Shown: positions 34,117 to 43,331 of the stretch, piece after piece
Position numbering within the stretch: the stretch's first letter is position 1
How the letters are laid out: every line of letters begins with the position of its first letter
Source: an uncultured Roseovarius sp.
Lineage (GTDB): Bacteria > Pseudomonadota > Alphaproteobacteria > Rhodobacterales > Rhodobacteraceae
Length of the DNA stretch: 47,521 bases
Assembly (NCBI GenBank): GCA_934501475.1
Contig: CAKSUL010000010.1
Span: 1-47,521 of the forward strand
Reading direction: 5' to 3'
Translations under genes and position numbers: made by a program
The notes under the pieces: model-generated
Database searches by the model: none
Told to the model about the DNA's origin: nothing
Seen by the model: only the letters and a program-made list of their open reading frames with translations

Positions 34117-35948
34117 CACTTGCCCCCTGTCTTGGGTTTGCGCTGAAAGCCCTGCTTGATGTTGCCGAACACGTCGGGTTTATAGCCCTGGCTGCGCATG
34201 ATCATGTATTGCTGCGTGAAGGTGATCGTGTTGTTGGCGATCCAGTAGAGCACCAGCCCGCTGGCGAAACTGCCCAGCATGAACATGAACACCCAAGGCA
34301 TCCACGCAAAGATCATTTTCTGTGTCGGGTCCGTCGGCGTCGGGTTCAGCTTCTGTTGCAGCCACATCGAGATGCCCAGGATGATCGGCAAGATCCCCAG
34401 CGACGCGATGGCAAAGATCGAGCCGGGATCGGGGGGGGAGAACGGCAACAGGCCGAACAGGTTCAGGATCGACGATGGATCGGGCGCGCTGAGGTCCTGA
34501 ATCCAGCCGATCCACGGGGCGTGGCGCAACTCGAGCGTGACGAAGATCACCTTGTAGAGCGAAAAGAAGATCGGGATCTGCAACAGGATCGGCAGGCAGC
34601 CCGCGGCCGGGTTCACCTTTTCCTTCTTGTAAAGCTCCATCATGGATTTCTGAAGCTGCTGCTTGTCGTCGCCGGCGGCCTCCTTGAGTTTCTCCATCTG
34701 CGGCTGCAATTCCTTCATCCGCGCCATCGAGACGTAGGATTTATAGGCCAGCGGCAGCAGAACCGCCTTGATCAGCAGGGTCAGCGCGATGATCGCCCAG
34801 CCCATGTTGCCGATCACCGCATGCAGCCAGTGCAGCACCGCAAAGATCGGCTTGGTCAGGAAAAAGAACCAGCCCCAGTCGATCGAATCCAGGAAATGCG
34901 CCACGCCGCCTTCGTTCTGATAGTTGCGGATGGTGTCCCATTCCTTGGCGCCCGCAAAGAACCGGGTGCTTGCGGATCTGGTTTCGCCGGGGGCGATCTC
35001 GATCACACCTTGACGCGCGACGGCGCGATAGACATCGCGCGCGGCGTCGTATTGCAGCACGGATTCATGCGGCGTGGCCGAATCGGGGATCAGCGTGGCC
35101 ATCCAGTAATGATCGGTAAAGCCCACCCAGCCGCTGTCCTTGACCTCGGCGACGCTGGCCACGGTCGATGCGCTGGTCCAGCGGTTCTTGCCTTCAAAGC
35201 CGCGCAGGGCCTTGTATTTCAGGTAATCGCGTTCCGTATCCTTCTGGCGGATCGCGCCCTCATGCAGGATGAAGAACCCCTTGAGGTCCTTTGGCTCACC
35301 ATAGCGTTCGAGCAGGCTTTCGGGGGCCAGCCGCTGGGCGGCGTCGCCGGTATTGGTCACGCTTTGGTCGATGGTGAACATGAACCGGTCATCCAGCGAA
35401 ATGGTGCGTTCGAATGTCAGGCCCTTGCCGTTGTCCCAGGTCAGTGTCACCGGTGTTTCCGGGGTCAGTGTCTTGCCTTTTGCGACGGTCCAGACCGTGT
35501 TGGCACCGGGCACATCGTCATAGGTCAGCGTGCTGCCCGGCGCCCAGCCGAAATAGGCCTGATAGGCCCCCGGCGTGCCGACCGGTTTGAGCAACTGCAC
35601 GATCTCCGAATCAGGCTGCGTCGTCTCGTGGTAGTTTTTCAGCGACAGATCGTCGATCCGCCCACCTTGCAACGAGATGCTGCCCTTGAGGCTGGGGCTG
35701 TCCACCATCAGGCGGGGCGCGACCGGTGTGGCAGGCTGTTCGTCCGCCGCAGTGTCGGTTCCGTCGGCCACGCTGCCGGCGACGGGCGGGACGGTTTCGG
35801 CTGCCGGCGTTTCGCCGGTGGCAACGGCAGTGGGCGCGTTGGGGTCCGCCGGCTCGACCTCGGGGGGCGGGAACAGCACGAACCATGTGATGATCACGAT
35901 AAAACTCAGCACAGTTGCGAGAATTAGATTCTTGTTCTGGTCATCCAT
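34116..35948 (-). CDS. yidC: Membrane protein insertase YidC
   Basis: This 610-residue Oxa1/YidC-family insertase folds and inserts inner-membrane proteins with or without SecYEG. The N-terminus (MDDQNKNLILATVLSFIVIITWFVLFPPP) is the first span. A large periplasmic domain, with a low-complexity V/A/T/P-rich linker (about residues 33-75), runs to about 345. The five-span conserved core follows, with the coiled-coil cytoplasmic loop (LAYKSYVSMARMKELQPQMEKLKEAAGDDKQQL) and NPAAGCLPILLQIPIFFSLYKVI. The C-terminal tail is basic. In this genome the yidC block is separated from rpmH-rnpA-yidD by ttcA and an EAL gene. Confidence 0.96.
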   Translation of the reverse strand: MDDQNKNLILATVLSFIVIITWFVLFPPPEVEPADPNAPTAVATGETPAAETVPPVAGSVADGTDTAADEQPATPVAPRLMVDSPSLKGSISLQGGRIDDLSLKNYHETTQPDSEIVQLLKPVGTPGAYQAYFGWAPGSTLTYDDVPGANTVWTVAKGKTLTPETPVTLTWDNGKGLTFERTISLDDRFMFTIDQSVTNTGDAAQRLAPESLLERYGEPKDLKGFFILHEGAIRQKDTERDYLKYKALRGFEGKNRWTSASTVASVAEVKDSGWVGFTDHYWMATLIPDSATPHESVLQYDAARDVYRAVARQGVIEIAPGETRSASTRFFAGAKEWDTIRNYQNEGGVAHFLDSIDWGWFFFLTKPIFAVLHWLHAVIGNMGWAIIALTLLIKAVLLPLAYKSYVSMARMKELQPQMEKLKEAAGDDKQQLQKSMMELYKKEKVNPAAGCLPILLQIPIFFSLYKVIFVTLELRHAPWIGWIQDLSAPDPSSILNLFGLLPFSPPDPGSIFAIASLGILPIILGISMWLQQKLNPTPTDPTQKMIFAWMPWVFMFMLGSFASGLVLYWIANNTITFTQQYMIMRSQGYKPDVFGNIKQGFQRKPKTGGK

Positions 35949-36063
35949 CGCGCGCGGCCACTCTTTCCGTTATGTATCCACGGTGGGTTCAACAGAGTGC
36001 GGGGTCAAAGGTCAAGGGGCTTTCCTGATTTCGGGGGGGCGTGACGCGGTGCAATTCGGTGTT

Positions 36064-37599
36064 TCAACCGGTCTGGCGGCCGATTGCCGGAGGATCATGC
36101 AATTTGGACAGATGCGCGGTGGTCCAGGCGACGGTCTGATCCAGCGGCATCGGGCGGCCGATCCCGAAGCCCTGAACATGCCCGCAGCCCAGTTGCGCCA
36201 GCATGGCGTGCTCACCGGCGGTTTCGACGCCTTCGGCCAGCGTGTCCAATCCGAGCCGCTCGGCCATCAGCAGGATCGCCGACACCATGCGCTGTTGTTC
36301 AGGATCGCGATCGACCTTCATCACGAAAGAGCGGTCGATCTTAAGGCGTTGCACATCGAAGCGGCGGATGGACGAGATCGAGGCGTGGCCAGTGCCGAAA
36401 TCATCGAGGTCGATCTGGCAGCCCATCGCCGAGAGGCCGCTGATATTGCGTACCACGGTATCGTCGGGGGAGGTTGCCACCACCGTTTCCAGTATTTCGA
36501 CATTCAGGCGATGCGCGGGCAGATCGAATCGGTCAAGTTCCCATTTGATCTTGTCCACGAGGCGCGGATTGCGCAGTTCCTCGGGCGAGAAATTGACGCC
36601 GACACGGGGCACGTCCAGCCCGGCGGCGTCCCAGGATTTCAACGCCGAGAGCGCGTTATACAACATCACCTCGCTCAGGCGTTCCATCCGGCTGGCCTGT
36701 TCCAGAACCGGGAGGAATTCGGCCGGGGCAATCATTCCGCGTCTGGGATGCGACCAGCGCGCCAGCGCTTCGAACCCGGTCACGCGGCCGGTATCGGTGG
36801 AAATCTGCGGCTGATACCAGGGCTGTATCTGGCCGTTTTCCAGCGCCGCGACGGCGTCATCGCTCAGGATGCTCGGTGCGCCGGTCGGGGCGCGCATTTC
36901 CTGGCTGAAGGCGCGCATCGCCGAAGGGCCGTGGCGGCGAGCCTCGGACAGGGCCAGCATGGCCGCCTCGATCATGTCGGGGCCCGATTTGCGGGCGATA
37001 TTCGTGCTGAGGGCCAGGCCGACGGATGCGCTGAGGTAAACAGTGGCGCCATCAACCGCGAAGGGGTCTTCCACGGCGGCCTGAACGCGGCTGGCCATGT
37101 GGAGCGCGATCCCGAGGTCCAGTTGGCGCACCGGCGCGATGGAGATTGCGAACAGGTTGTCCTCAAGCCGGCACACAACGTCACGCGGTCGCGTGACCGC
37201 GCGCAGCCTCTCGGCCACCTGGCCGGTCATGCTGTCAAAGGCGTCGCGGCCATACCGCGCAAGCGCGTCGTCAGGGTCATCCAGTTCCAGCATGATGCAC
37301 CCGGTCTTGCGCGTGGTGCGCGCCGCGGTGGCGACGGCGCGTTGTACCGCCGTCTCAAAGCCTGTGCGGTCCTCGGGGCCGGGATCCCTATCCGATGTGG
37401 GCAAATCGCCTTCGAGCATCCCGGCAAAGGCCAGGCAGATCGGAAAGCCGAGCGCGGTCATGATCAGCATCTCCTCCCCCCCGAGCCAGAACCCGCCCAG
37501 CACCATGGCGGGCATGAATGCCAGGATCGCAGGGCGCGACATTCCCTGTCTGAGGGTTTTGCGCAGCGCGTAAAGACAAGTGTGAAGACGAAGGTTCAT
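36064..37599 (-). CDS. Cyclic-di-GMP phosphodiesterase (EAL) with degenerate GGDEF
   Basis: 511 residues from MNLRLHTCLYALRKTL (37599; in-frame starts also at 37614, 37623 and a GTG at 37629). Two short hydrophobic segments (about 20-60) are followed by a GGDEF-like domain (about 80-230). In it the signature position reads EDNLF (146-150, after RL) instead of GGDEF, so cyclase activity is very unlikely. The EAL domain is intact: FEALARW (E277), NVEILE, IDLDDFGTGH, LKIDRSF and LAEGVET. It should hydrolyse c-di-GMP, with the GGDEF remnant possibly binding GTP as an allosteric site. It lies between ttcA and yidC. Confidence 0.9.
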   Translation of the reverse strand: MNLRLHTCLYALRKTLRQGMSRPAILAFMPAMVLGGFWLGGEEMLIMTALGFPICLAFAGMLEGDLPTSDRDPGPEDRTGFETAVQRAVATAARTTRKTGCIMLELDDPDDALARYGRDAFDSMTGQVAERLRAVTRPRDVVCRLEDNLFAISIAPVRQLDLGIALHMASRVQAAVEDPFAVDGATVYLSASVGLALSTNIARKSGPDMIEAAMLALSEARRHGPSAMRAFSQEMRAPTGAPSILSDDAVAALENGQIQPWYQPQISTDTGRVTGFEALARWSHPRRGMIAPAEFLPVLEQASRMERLSEVMLYNALSALKSWDAAGLDVPRVGVNFSPEELRNPRLVDKIKWELDRFDLPAHRLNVEILETVVATSPDDTVVRNISGLSAMGCQIDLDDFGTGHASISSIRRFDVQRLKIDRSFVMKVDRDPEQQRMVSAILLMAERLGLDTLAEGVETAGEHAMLAQLGCGHVQGFGIGRPMPLDQTVAWTTAHLSKLHDPPAIGRQTG

Positions 37600-37656
37600 G
37601 CAGCCGGTTCCCATTGAGCACATCGCCACATTAGGGCGGCGTGTCTCAATATCGGC

Positions 37657-38535
37657 TTAACGCAGCCGCGGAACCGGGATGTCTTCTTCCTCAAATTTTA
37701 CCGACCCCAGCGAAAGCCCTGCAAAATCGAACAGTTTCGGGTCCAGAAGATGTGACGGGCGCGCGTTCATCAGCGCGCGGAACATGATCTGACGCCGACC
37801 GGGGCTGTTGGATTCCCACCCATCGAGGATCTGTTTGACCTGCTGGCGTTGCAGTCCGTCCTGCGAGCCGCACAGATCGCAGGGGATGATCGGATAGTCC
37901 ATCGCGCGGGCGAATCGGTCGCAATCGGCCTCGGCCACATGGGCGAGGGGGCGATAGACAAACAGATCGCCCTCTTCATTGACCAGTTTCGGCGGCATCG
38001 TCGCCAGACGTCCGCCATGAAACAGGTTCATGAAGAATGTCTCGAGGATGTCGTCGCGATGATGGCCCAGCACCACGGCGCTACAGCCCTCTTCGCGGGC
38101 GATGCGATAGAGATTGCCGCGACGCAGGCGCGAACACAGCGCGCAGAAGGTGCGCCCGGCGGGGATCTTGTCGACGACGATGGAATAGGTGTCCTGATAC
38201 TCGATCCGGTGCGGCACGCCCATCTTTTCCAGGAACGCCGGCAGCACGGTGGCCGGAAAACCCGGTTGCCCCTGATCGAGATTGCACGCCAGCAGATCGA
38301 CCGGCAACAGGCCGCGCCATTTCAACTCATGCAGCACCGCCATCAGGGTATAGCTGTCCTTGCCACCCGACAGGCAGACCAGCCAGCGCGCCGTGGGGGC
38401 GTCGCGATCGACCATGCCATATTGCTCGACCGCCTCGCGCGCCTGACGCACGATTCGCTTGCGCAGCTTGCGAAACTCGGTGCTGCGCGGGGCGCCGTGG
38501 AACAGGGGGTGAATGTCGTCGGAGTCATCCAGCAT
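37657..38535 (-). CDS. ttcA: tRNA 2-thiocytidine synthetase TtcA
   Basis: TtcA uses ATP and a sulfur donor to make 2-thiocytidine at position 32 of some tRNAs. The 292-residue product has the PP-loop SGGKDS at 56-61, the iron-sulfur CxxC motif C131-A-L-C134 ([11 protein letters not shown]) and a third cysteine set in CDLCGSQDG (about 219), plus [28 protein letters not shown], a strong TtcA identifier. It is followed by the EAL gene (57-base gap) and preceded by yidD (76 bases). Confidence 0.95.
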   Translation of the reverse strand: MLDDSDDIHPLFHGAPRSTEFRKLRKRIVRQAREAVEQYGMVDRDAPTARWLVCLSGGKDSYTLMAVLHELKWRGLLPVDLLACNLDQGQPGFPATVLPAFLEKMGVPHRIEYQDTYSIVVDKIPAGRTFCALCSRLRRGNLYRIAREEGCSAVVLGHHRDDILETFFMNLFHGGRLATMPPKLVNEEGDLFVYRPLAHVAEADCDRFARAMDYPIIPCDLCGSQDGLQRQQVKQILDGWESNSPGRRQIMFRALMNARPSHLLDPKLFDFAGLSLGSVKFEEEDIPVPRLR

Positions 38536-38611
38536 GGCAGGGCCTCAGATCAGATGCACGGGCCGGGCAAGGGGCGTGCACGGGGGGTGGGTGAGTGTTT
38601 CGGGCGCGCGC

Positions 38612-38830
38612 TCAGGGCACATTGTCGATCCCCGACCCGCCCCAGGGATGGCAGCGCAGGATCCGGCGCAGGGCCAGCCAGCCGCCCTTGATACCGCCAT
38701 GTTTGTGCAACGCCTCCAGCGCATAGGCGCTGCATGTGGGGTGATAGCGACAGCCATTGCCGACCCAGGGGCTGAACAGCAGGCGATAGGCGCGCACGGG
38801 CAGCGACAGGAGATAGGCAAGCGGGCTCAT
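38612..38830 (-). CDS. yidD: Membrane protein insertion efficiency factor YidD
   Basis: This 72-residue membrane-associated protein, starting [41 protein letters not shown], has the three conserved cysteines of the family (C27, C33 and C59) and a basic amphipathic N-terminus. YidD aids insertion of proteins by YidC. The start at 38830 overlaps the rnpA stop (ATGA). The gap to ttcA holds no other gene. Confidence 0.94.
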   Translation of the reverse strand: MSPLAYLLSLPVRAYRLLFSPWVGNGCRYHPTCSAYALEALHKHGGIKGGWLALRRILRCHPWGGSGIDNVP

Positions 38831-39234
38831 GTGGGGGCGTGCAATTTGCGCAGGGCATATTCCAGATCGCTCTTGAGATCCTCGAACGGGCGTTGATCGG
38901 TCACTTCGGCGCGCCCGATCAGCACATAATCCCACCCGTCGCGGCCATGCAGCGGCAGAACGGCGCGCGCGGCCTCGCGCAGGCGGCGTTTGGCGCGGTT
39001 GCGCGCCACCGCGTTGCCGACCTTCCTCGAGCAGGTGAACCCGACGCGAATCCCGTCACCGGCGCTTTCATCCGGGCGGCGCTGGCGGGCCTGCACCATC
39101 ATGGAGCGGGTGCCCTGACGGCGCGCACGCGCGGCGCGCAGGAAATCGCTTCGGGTCTTGAGGACGTCCAAACGTGCAGAAACCGCCGGGGGGTGTTCCC
39201 CTGTCGAATGATCGGGGGCCTCCGGCGGTGTCAT
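38827..39234 (-). CDS. rnpA: Ribonuclease P protein component
   Basis: This protein subunit of RNase P assists the catalytic RNA in 5' maturation of tRNAs. The 135-residue product has the RNR box [14 protein letters not shown] and [16 protein letters not shown] in the expected order, followed by YVLIGRAEV. The N-terminal extension (about 20 residues, [19 protein letters not shown]) is longer than usual; a later start would remove it, but no internal methionine fits. Follows rpmH by 25 bases and overlaps yidD. Confidence 0.93.
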   Translation of the reverse strand: MTPPEAPDHSTGEHPPAVSARLDVLKTRSDFLRAARARRQGTRSMMVQARQRRPDESAGDGIRVGFTCSRKVGNAVARNRAKRRLREAARAVLPLHGRDGWDYVLIGRAEVTDQRPFEDLKSDLEYALRKLHAPT

Positions 39235-39259
39235 GTCTGATAACAGATCGCTGGGCGGT

Positions 39260-39394
39260 TTACGCGCTCAGCGACTTGCGGCCACGCGCGCGGCGGGCAT
39301 TCAGGATCTTGCGCCCGGCCTTGGTGGCCATGCGTGAGCGAAAACCGTGGCGGCGTTTGCGAACCAGGTTCGAGGGTTGGTAGGTGCGTTTCAT
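39260..39394 (-). CDS. rpmH: 50S ribosomal protein L34
   Basis: This short gene encodes 44 residues: [20 protein letters not shown], then [20 protein letters not shown] and SLSA. This is an almost perfect L34 consensus, very basic throughout. The stop is TAA at 39260. It is the first gene of the rpmH-rnpA-yidD operon and has a clear sigma-70-type promoter about 80 bases upstream. A 90-residue frame on the same strand covering it is a shadow. Confidence 0.97.
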   Translation of the reverse strand: MKRTYQPSNLVRKRRHGFRSRMATKAGRKILNARRARGRKSLSA

Positions 39395-39474
39395 CGCTCC
39401 GTCTCCGACTTTTGGGTCGGACCGACACACGACGAGAAGGAATCGCGCAAGGCCCGTTGATATCCGAAGCCCGG

Positions 39475-39503
39475 TCTATAGTCGGGCGATTGTGACAAGT
39501 CAA
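39475..39503 (-). promoter_or_regulatory. rpmH promoter
   Basis: On the minus strand the sequence reads TTGACT, 17 bases, TATAGA: the -35 is at 39498-39503 and the -10 at 39475-39480. Spacing and hexamers match sigma-70 consensus well. Transcription would start about 75 bases upstream of the rpmH ATG, as fits a highly expressed ribosomal gene. Confidence 0.7.
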
Positions 39504-39682
39504 ACCCGTCCTCGTGCATTTGCAGCAAAAAACATGCGCGCGATGTTACAAAAACGCCGGGCCGGGCGGGCCGGGCCCCACGCATGTTCACGCGCATATC
39601 AAGCACGCGTGAGGCGGCTATCTATTTTATCGCGACCCGGCACATAAAGGACAACGCAATTTCAACAAAAGACAGGGCGGAC

Positions 39683-40414
39683 ATGGCAAACCTATCACAA
39701 CCGCACAAGAACGGCCTGATGCGGCATGTGCCCCTTGCGGTGATCCTGATCGTGGCGGTCATCGGCTATTTCACCCTGCGCGACACCCTCAGTTTCGAGA
39801 CGCTGCGCGACAACCGCATCGGGCTGTTGGCGTTTCGCGACACCCATTACCTTGCCATGGTGGCGGGGTTTGTCGCGATCTATTTCATCATCGTGGCGTT
39901 TTCGCTGCCCGGCGCGGCTGTGGCCTCGGTCACGGGGGGGTTCCTGTTCGGGCTGATGCTGGGCACGGTGTTCAACGTGATTGCCGCCTCGCTGGGGGCG
40001 TTTGCGATCTTTGGCGCGGCGCGTTGGGGCCTTGGCAAGACGCTGGCGGCGCGGATGGAGGCCGGAGAGGGCACGTTGAAGCGGCTGAAGGGCGGGTTGC
40101 GCGACAATGAGATCAGCGTGCTGTTCCTGTTGCGCCTTGTTCCGGCGGTGCCGTTCTTTGTGGCCAATCTGTTGCCGGCGCTGGTGGGGGTCAGGTTCCG
40201 CAACTACGCCTTTACCACCGTGTTCGGCATCATCCCCGGCGCAATCGTGTTCACCTGGATCGGTGTCGGCCTGGGCGAGGTGTTCGACCGCGGTGACAGC
40301 CCGGATCTGTCGCTGTTGTGGGAACCGCAGGTGATCGGGCCGATTCTGGGGCTTTGCGCGCTGGCGGCGCTGCCCATCGTGATCAGGGCCCTGCGCGGCC
40401 AAAGGGGGGTGTGA
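39683..40414 (+). CDS. TVP38/TMEM64-family membrane protein
   Basis: This 243-residue DedA-superfamily protein begins MANLSQPHKNGLMRHVPLAV. About five spans lie at approximately 15-33, 55-80, 90-118, 160-185 and 215-235. Family hallmarks are FSLPGAAVASVTGGFLFGLMLGTVFNVIAASLGA and FLLRLVPAVPFFVANLLPALVGVRFRNYAFTTVFGIIPG. Members are linked to undecaprenyl- or phospholipid-carrier transport and tolerance of metals such as selenite. The next gene starts one base after its stop, so it is coupled with a flavoprotein, a frequent pairing that in some bacteria is a single fused protein. Confidence 0.9.
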   Translation: MANLSQPHKNGLMRHVPLAVILIVAVIGYFTLRDTLSFETLRDNRIGLLAFRDTHYLAMVAGFVAIYFIIVAFSLPGAAVASVTGGFLFGLMLGTVFNVIAASLGAFAIFGAARWGLGKTLAARMEAGEGTLKRLKGGLRDNEISVLFLLRLVPAVPFFVANLLPALVGVRFRNYAFTTVFGIIPGAIVFTWIGVGLGEVFDRGDSPDLSLLWEPQVIGPILGLCALAALPIVIRALRGQRGV

Positions 40415-40415
40415 C

Positions 40416-41834
40416 ATGGCTCAGATCAAGACCGATCTTCTGGTGATCGGGGCCGGATCGGCGGGCCTGTCGGTGGCCGCGGGGGCAGTGCAGATGGGCG
40501 CAAGCGTGGTGCTGCTGGAAGGGCACAAGATGGGCGGGGATTGCCTGAATTACGGCTGTGTCCCCTCAAAGGCGCTGATTGCCTGCGCCAGGGCGGCCCA
40601 TGCACAGCGCAACGGCGCGGCTTTTGGTGTCGCGGATGTGGTGCCCGACGTGGATTTCGCCGCGGCCAAGGATCATGTGGCCGATGTGATCGCCACCATT
40701 GCGCCGACCGACAGCCAGGCGCGGTTCGAGGGGCTCGGCGTCAGGGTGATCCGCGACTATGGCACGTTCATTTCCCCCACGCAGGTGCAGGCGGGCGAGG
40801 ATATCATCACCGCGCGCCGGATCGTGATCGCCACCGGCTCATCCCCGCTGGTGCCGCCGATTCCGGGGCTGGACAAGGTGCCGTGGCTGACCAACGAAAC
40901 GCTGTTCGATCAGCGCGAAAGGCCCGCGCATCTGCTGATCATCGGCGGTGGGCCGATCGGCATGGAAATGGCGCAGGCGCATGTGCGCCTCGGCAGCAGG
41001 GTCACCGTGATCGAGGGCGCCAGGGCCCTGGCCAATGATGACCCCGAACTGGCGCAGATCGTGCTGGACCGGCTGCGCGCCGAGGGCGTGGAACTGGCCG
41101 AAGATGCCATGGCCGCCGAAATCCGCGGCTGCGCGGGCGCCATCGAGGTCGAGGTCAAGGACGGGCGCATCTTCAAGGGCACGCATCTGTTGATGGCCGT
41201 GGGGCGCAAGGCGAATATCGCGCGGCTTGATCTTGAGGCCGCCGGGATCGAGACCACGAAAAACGGCATCAAGGTGGATGACGCCCTGAAGACCACCAAC
41301 CGACGGGTCTATGCCATCGGCGATGTGGCGGGGGGGCTGCAATTCACCCATGTGGCGGGCTATCACGCCACGGTCGTGCTGCGCTCGGCGCTGTTCGGAC
41401 TGCCGTCACGGCAGCGCCACGACCATATCCCGTGGGTCACCTATACCGATCCGGAACTGGCACAGGCCGGCCTGACCGAGGCGCAGGCGCGCAAGGCCCA
41501 TGGCGAGCGCGTCGAGGTGGTGCGCTTTGAATATGCCCATAACGACCGCGCCATCGCCGAGCGCAAGACCAGCGGCCTGATCAAGGTGATGGTGCTGCGC
41601 GGCCGCCCCATCGGCGTGTCGATCGCCGGTGCGCAGGCGGGCGAGATGATCAATCTCTGGGCGCTGGTTCTGGCCAACCGCCTGAAGATGAAGCACGTCG
41701 CCGCCATGGTTGCGCCCTATCCGACGATTGGCGAGGTGAACAAACGCGCCGCTGGGGCCTATTTTACTCCGCGTCTCTTTGATAGTCCTGTAATCAAACG
41801 GGTGGTCGGCCTGATCCAGCGCTGGCTGCCCTGA
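40416..41834 (+). CDS. Mercuric-reductase-like FAD-dependent disulfide oxidoreductase
   Basis: This 472-residue class I pyridine-nucleotide disulfide oxidoreductase has the FAD motif GAGSAGLSV (residues 12-20), redox-active C43-LNYG-C48 (GGDCLNYGCVPSKAL), the NAD motif IIGGGPIGMEMAQAHVRLGS and the second FAD motif VYAIGDVAGG. Near the C-terminus the catalytic histidine of lipoamide dehydrogenases is replaced by Y435 (PYPTIGE), as in MerA. Yet neither the N-terminal heavy-metal domain nor the C-terminal vicinal cysteines of MerA is present. Substrate unknown. Co-translated with the TVP38 gene. Confidence 0.88.
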   Translation: MAQIKTDLLVIGAGSAGLSVAAGAVQMGASVVLLEGHKMGGDCLNYGCVPSKALIACARAAHAQRNGAAFGVADVVPDVDFAAAKDHVADVIATIAPTDSQARFEGLGVRVIRDYGTFISPTQVQAGEDIITARRIVIATGSSPLVPPIPGLDKVPWLTNETLFDQRERPAHLLIIGGGPIGMEMAQAHVRLGSRVTVIEGARALANDDPELAQIVLDRLRAEGVELAEDAMAAEIRGCAGAIEVEVKDGRIFKGTHLLMAVGRKANIARLDLEAAGIETTKNGIKVDDALKTTNRRVYAIGDVAGGLQFTHVAGYHATVVLRSALFGLPSRQRHDHIPWVTYTDPELAQAGLTEAQARKAHGERVEVVRFEYAHNDRAIAERKTSGLIKVMVLRGRPIGVSIAGAQAGEMINLWALVLANRLKMKHVAAMVAPYPTIGEVNKRAAGAYFTPRLFDSPVIKRVVGLIQRWLP

Positions 41835-41883
41835 GATTCGGGGCCGAACGGGGGCCAAACCGGGGGGGCCAGACGGAGCGCGC

Positions 41884-43263
41884 ATGTTGAACTCACTCTC
41901 AGGCCGGTTTTTGATCCTGACGGCGGTCTTCGTGATGCTGGCCGAAGTGCTGATCTTTGTCCCCTCCGTGGCGCGTTTCCGCGAGGATTTTCTGCTGTCG
42001 CGGCTGGAGCGGGCACAGATCGCATCCCTGGCGCTGTTGGCCAGTGACGTCATCAGCGCCGATCTGGAAGAGGAATTGCTGAGCAATGCCGGTGTGTTCA
42101 ACGTCGTGCTGCGCCGCGATGAGGCGCGCCAGCTGGTTCTGTCCTCACCGATGCCGCGGCCGATCTCGGCCACCTATGATCTGCGTGATCCCGGCGCGTT
42201 CGAGTTGATCGGCGATGCCATGGCCCGCCTGCTCAGCCCCGAACCCGAGGTGATCCGCGTCATCGGCGCGCCTGTGCGCATGGCCGGATCGCTGATCGAG
42301 GTCACGATGGACACTGCCGATCTGCGCGAGGCCATGATCAATTACGGTCTGCGGATCCTGCTGCTTTCGGCGATGATTTCGGTCGTGACCGCGCTGATGC
42401 TGTTCGTCGCGGTGCGGATCTTTCTGGTCAAGCCGATTAAGCGCGTGGTCTCGTCGATGAAGGCCTATGCCATGGCGCCCGAGGATGCGCGCGGGGTGAT
42501 CATGCCCTCGGCCGGAATTAGCGAGCTGCGCGAGGCCGAAGAGACGCTGCACCTGATGCAGACGCAACTGACACAGGCGCTCAAGCAGAAAGAGCGGCTG
42601 GCCCAGCTGGGCGGGGCCGTGGCCAAGGTCAACCATGATCTGCGCAACATCCTGACCAGCGCGCAACTGTTCACCGACCGGATCGAGATGTCCCAGGACC
42701 CGGATGTGAAACGCATGGCGCCCAAGCTGGTCAATTCGATCACCCGCGCCGTTCACCTGTGCGAATCCACCCTGACCTATGGCAAGGCCGAAGAACCGGC
42801 GCCGATGCTGGATGATGTGGTCCTGTCCGACATCCTCAGCGATGTGATCGACAGCGAGCGCCTGTCGGTCGAGGGCAGCGACGTGAGCTTTTCCGAGGAC
42901 GTGCCCACCGACATGATCCTGCGCGCGGATCCCGAACAGCTCTATCGCGTTCTGGCCAATCTGGTGCGCAACGCGCGCCAGGCCATCGTCGCCACCGGGC
43001 GTGCCGGAGAAATCAACGTGTCCGCCAGCGAGGACGCAACCGGCTGGCGCATCTCGGTCACCGATACCGGCCCGGGCCTGCCTGCCAGGGCGCGTGATCA
43101 CCTGTTCATGCCGTTCCAGGGCGGCGCGACCAAGGGCGGCTCGGGCCTGGGGCTGGCGATCTCGGCGGAACTGCTGCGCGGCCATGGCGGACAGCTTCGC
43201 CTCGAGCGCAGCGACGCCAGCGGCACCTGCTTCGTGATCGACCTGCCCAAGGGAGATCGCTGA
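41884..43263 (+). CDS. Orphan sensor histidine kinase
   Basis: This 459-residue transmembrane kinase has span 1 at about residues 7-30, a periplasmic sensor (about 31-155) and span 2 at about 158-182. It is followed by a HAMP-like linker, a helical segment and the kinase core with phosphoacceptor H251 (VNHDLRN). The N-box is NLVRNARQAI, G1 is DTGPGLP and G2 is GGSGLGLAIS. The catalytic set is complete. No response regulator is adjacent, so its partner must lie elsewhere. Signal unknown. It lies 50 bases after the flavoprotein gene and 69 bases before tRNA-Arg. Confidence 0.9.
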   Translation: MLNSLSGRFLILTAVFVMLAEVLIFVPSVARFREDFLLSRLERAQIASLALLASDVISADLEEELLSNAGVFNVVLRRDEARQLVLSSPMPRPISATYDLRDPGAFELIGDAMARLLSPEPEVIRVIGAPVRMAGSLIEVTMDTADLREAMINYGLRILLLSAMISVVTALMLFVAVRIFLVKPIKRVVSSMKAYAMAPEDARGVIMPSAGISELREAEETLHLMQTQLTQALKQKERLAQLGGAVAKVNHDLRNILTSAQLFTDRIEMSQDPDVKRMAPKLVNSITRAVHLCESTLTYGKAEEPAPMLDDVVLSDILSDVIDSERLSVEGSDVSFSEDVPTDMILRADPEQLYRVLANLVRNARQAIVATGRAGEINVSASEDATGWRISVTDTGPGLPARARDHLFMPFQGGATKGGSGLGLAISAELLRGHGGQLRLERSDASGTCFVIDLPKGDR

Positions 43264-43292
43264 GAGCGCCCGGATTTTCTGCCGATCCCCCC

Positions 43293-43320
43293 TTGCCAAT
43301 GCGCCCCGGTGTAGCTAATT
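43293..43320 (+). promoter_or_regulatory. Probable tRNA-Arg promoter
   Basis: TTGCCA (43293-43298), 16 bases, CTAATT (43315-43320) lies just upstream of the tRNA, whose 5' end is 11 bases after the -10. The hexamers are imperfect but the position is right for transcription of a short pre-tRNA. Confidence 0.4.
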
Positions 43321-43331
43321 GCACTCCCAAC

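Noticed and set aside
34209..35927. Plus-strand frame (572 codons) opposite yidC
   Set aside because: Antisense shadow of yidC; Q/R/H-rich with no recognised motif.
35677..37617. Plus-strand frame (646 codons) opposite the EAL gene
   Set aside because: Antisense to intact EAL motifs and crosses into yidC; not a gene.
39231..39503. 90-codon minus-strand frame over rpmH
   Set aside because: The L34 coding frame (39260-39394) explains the region; this one is a different frame without homology.
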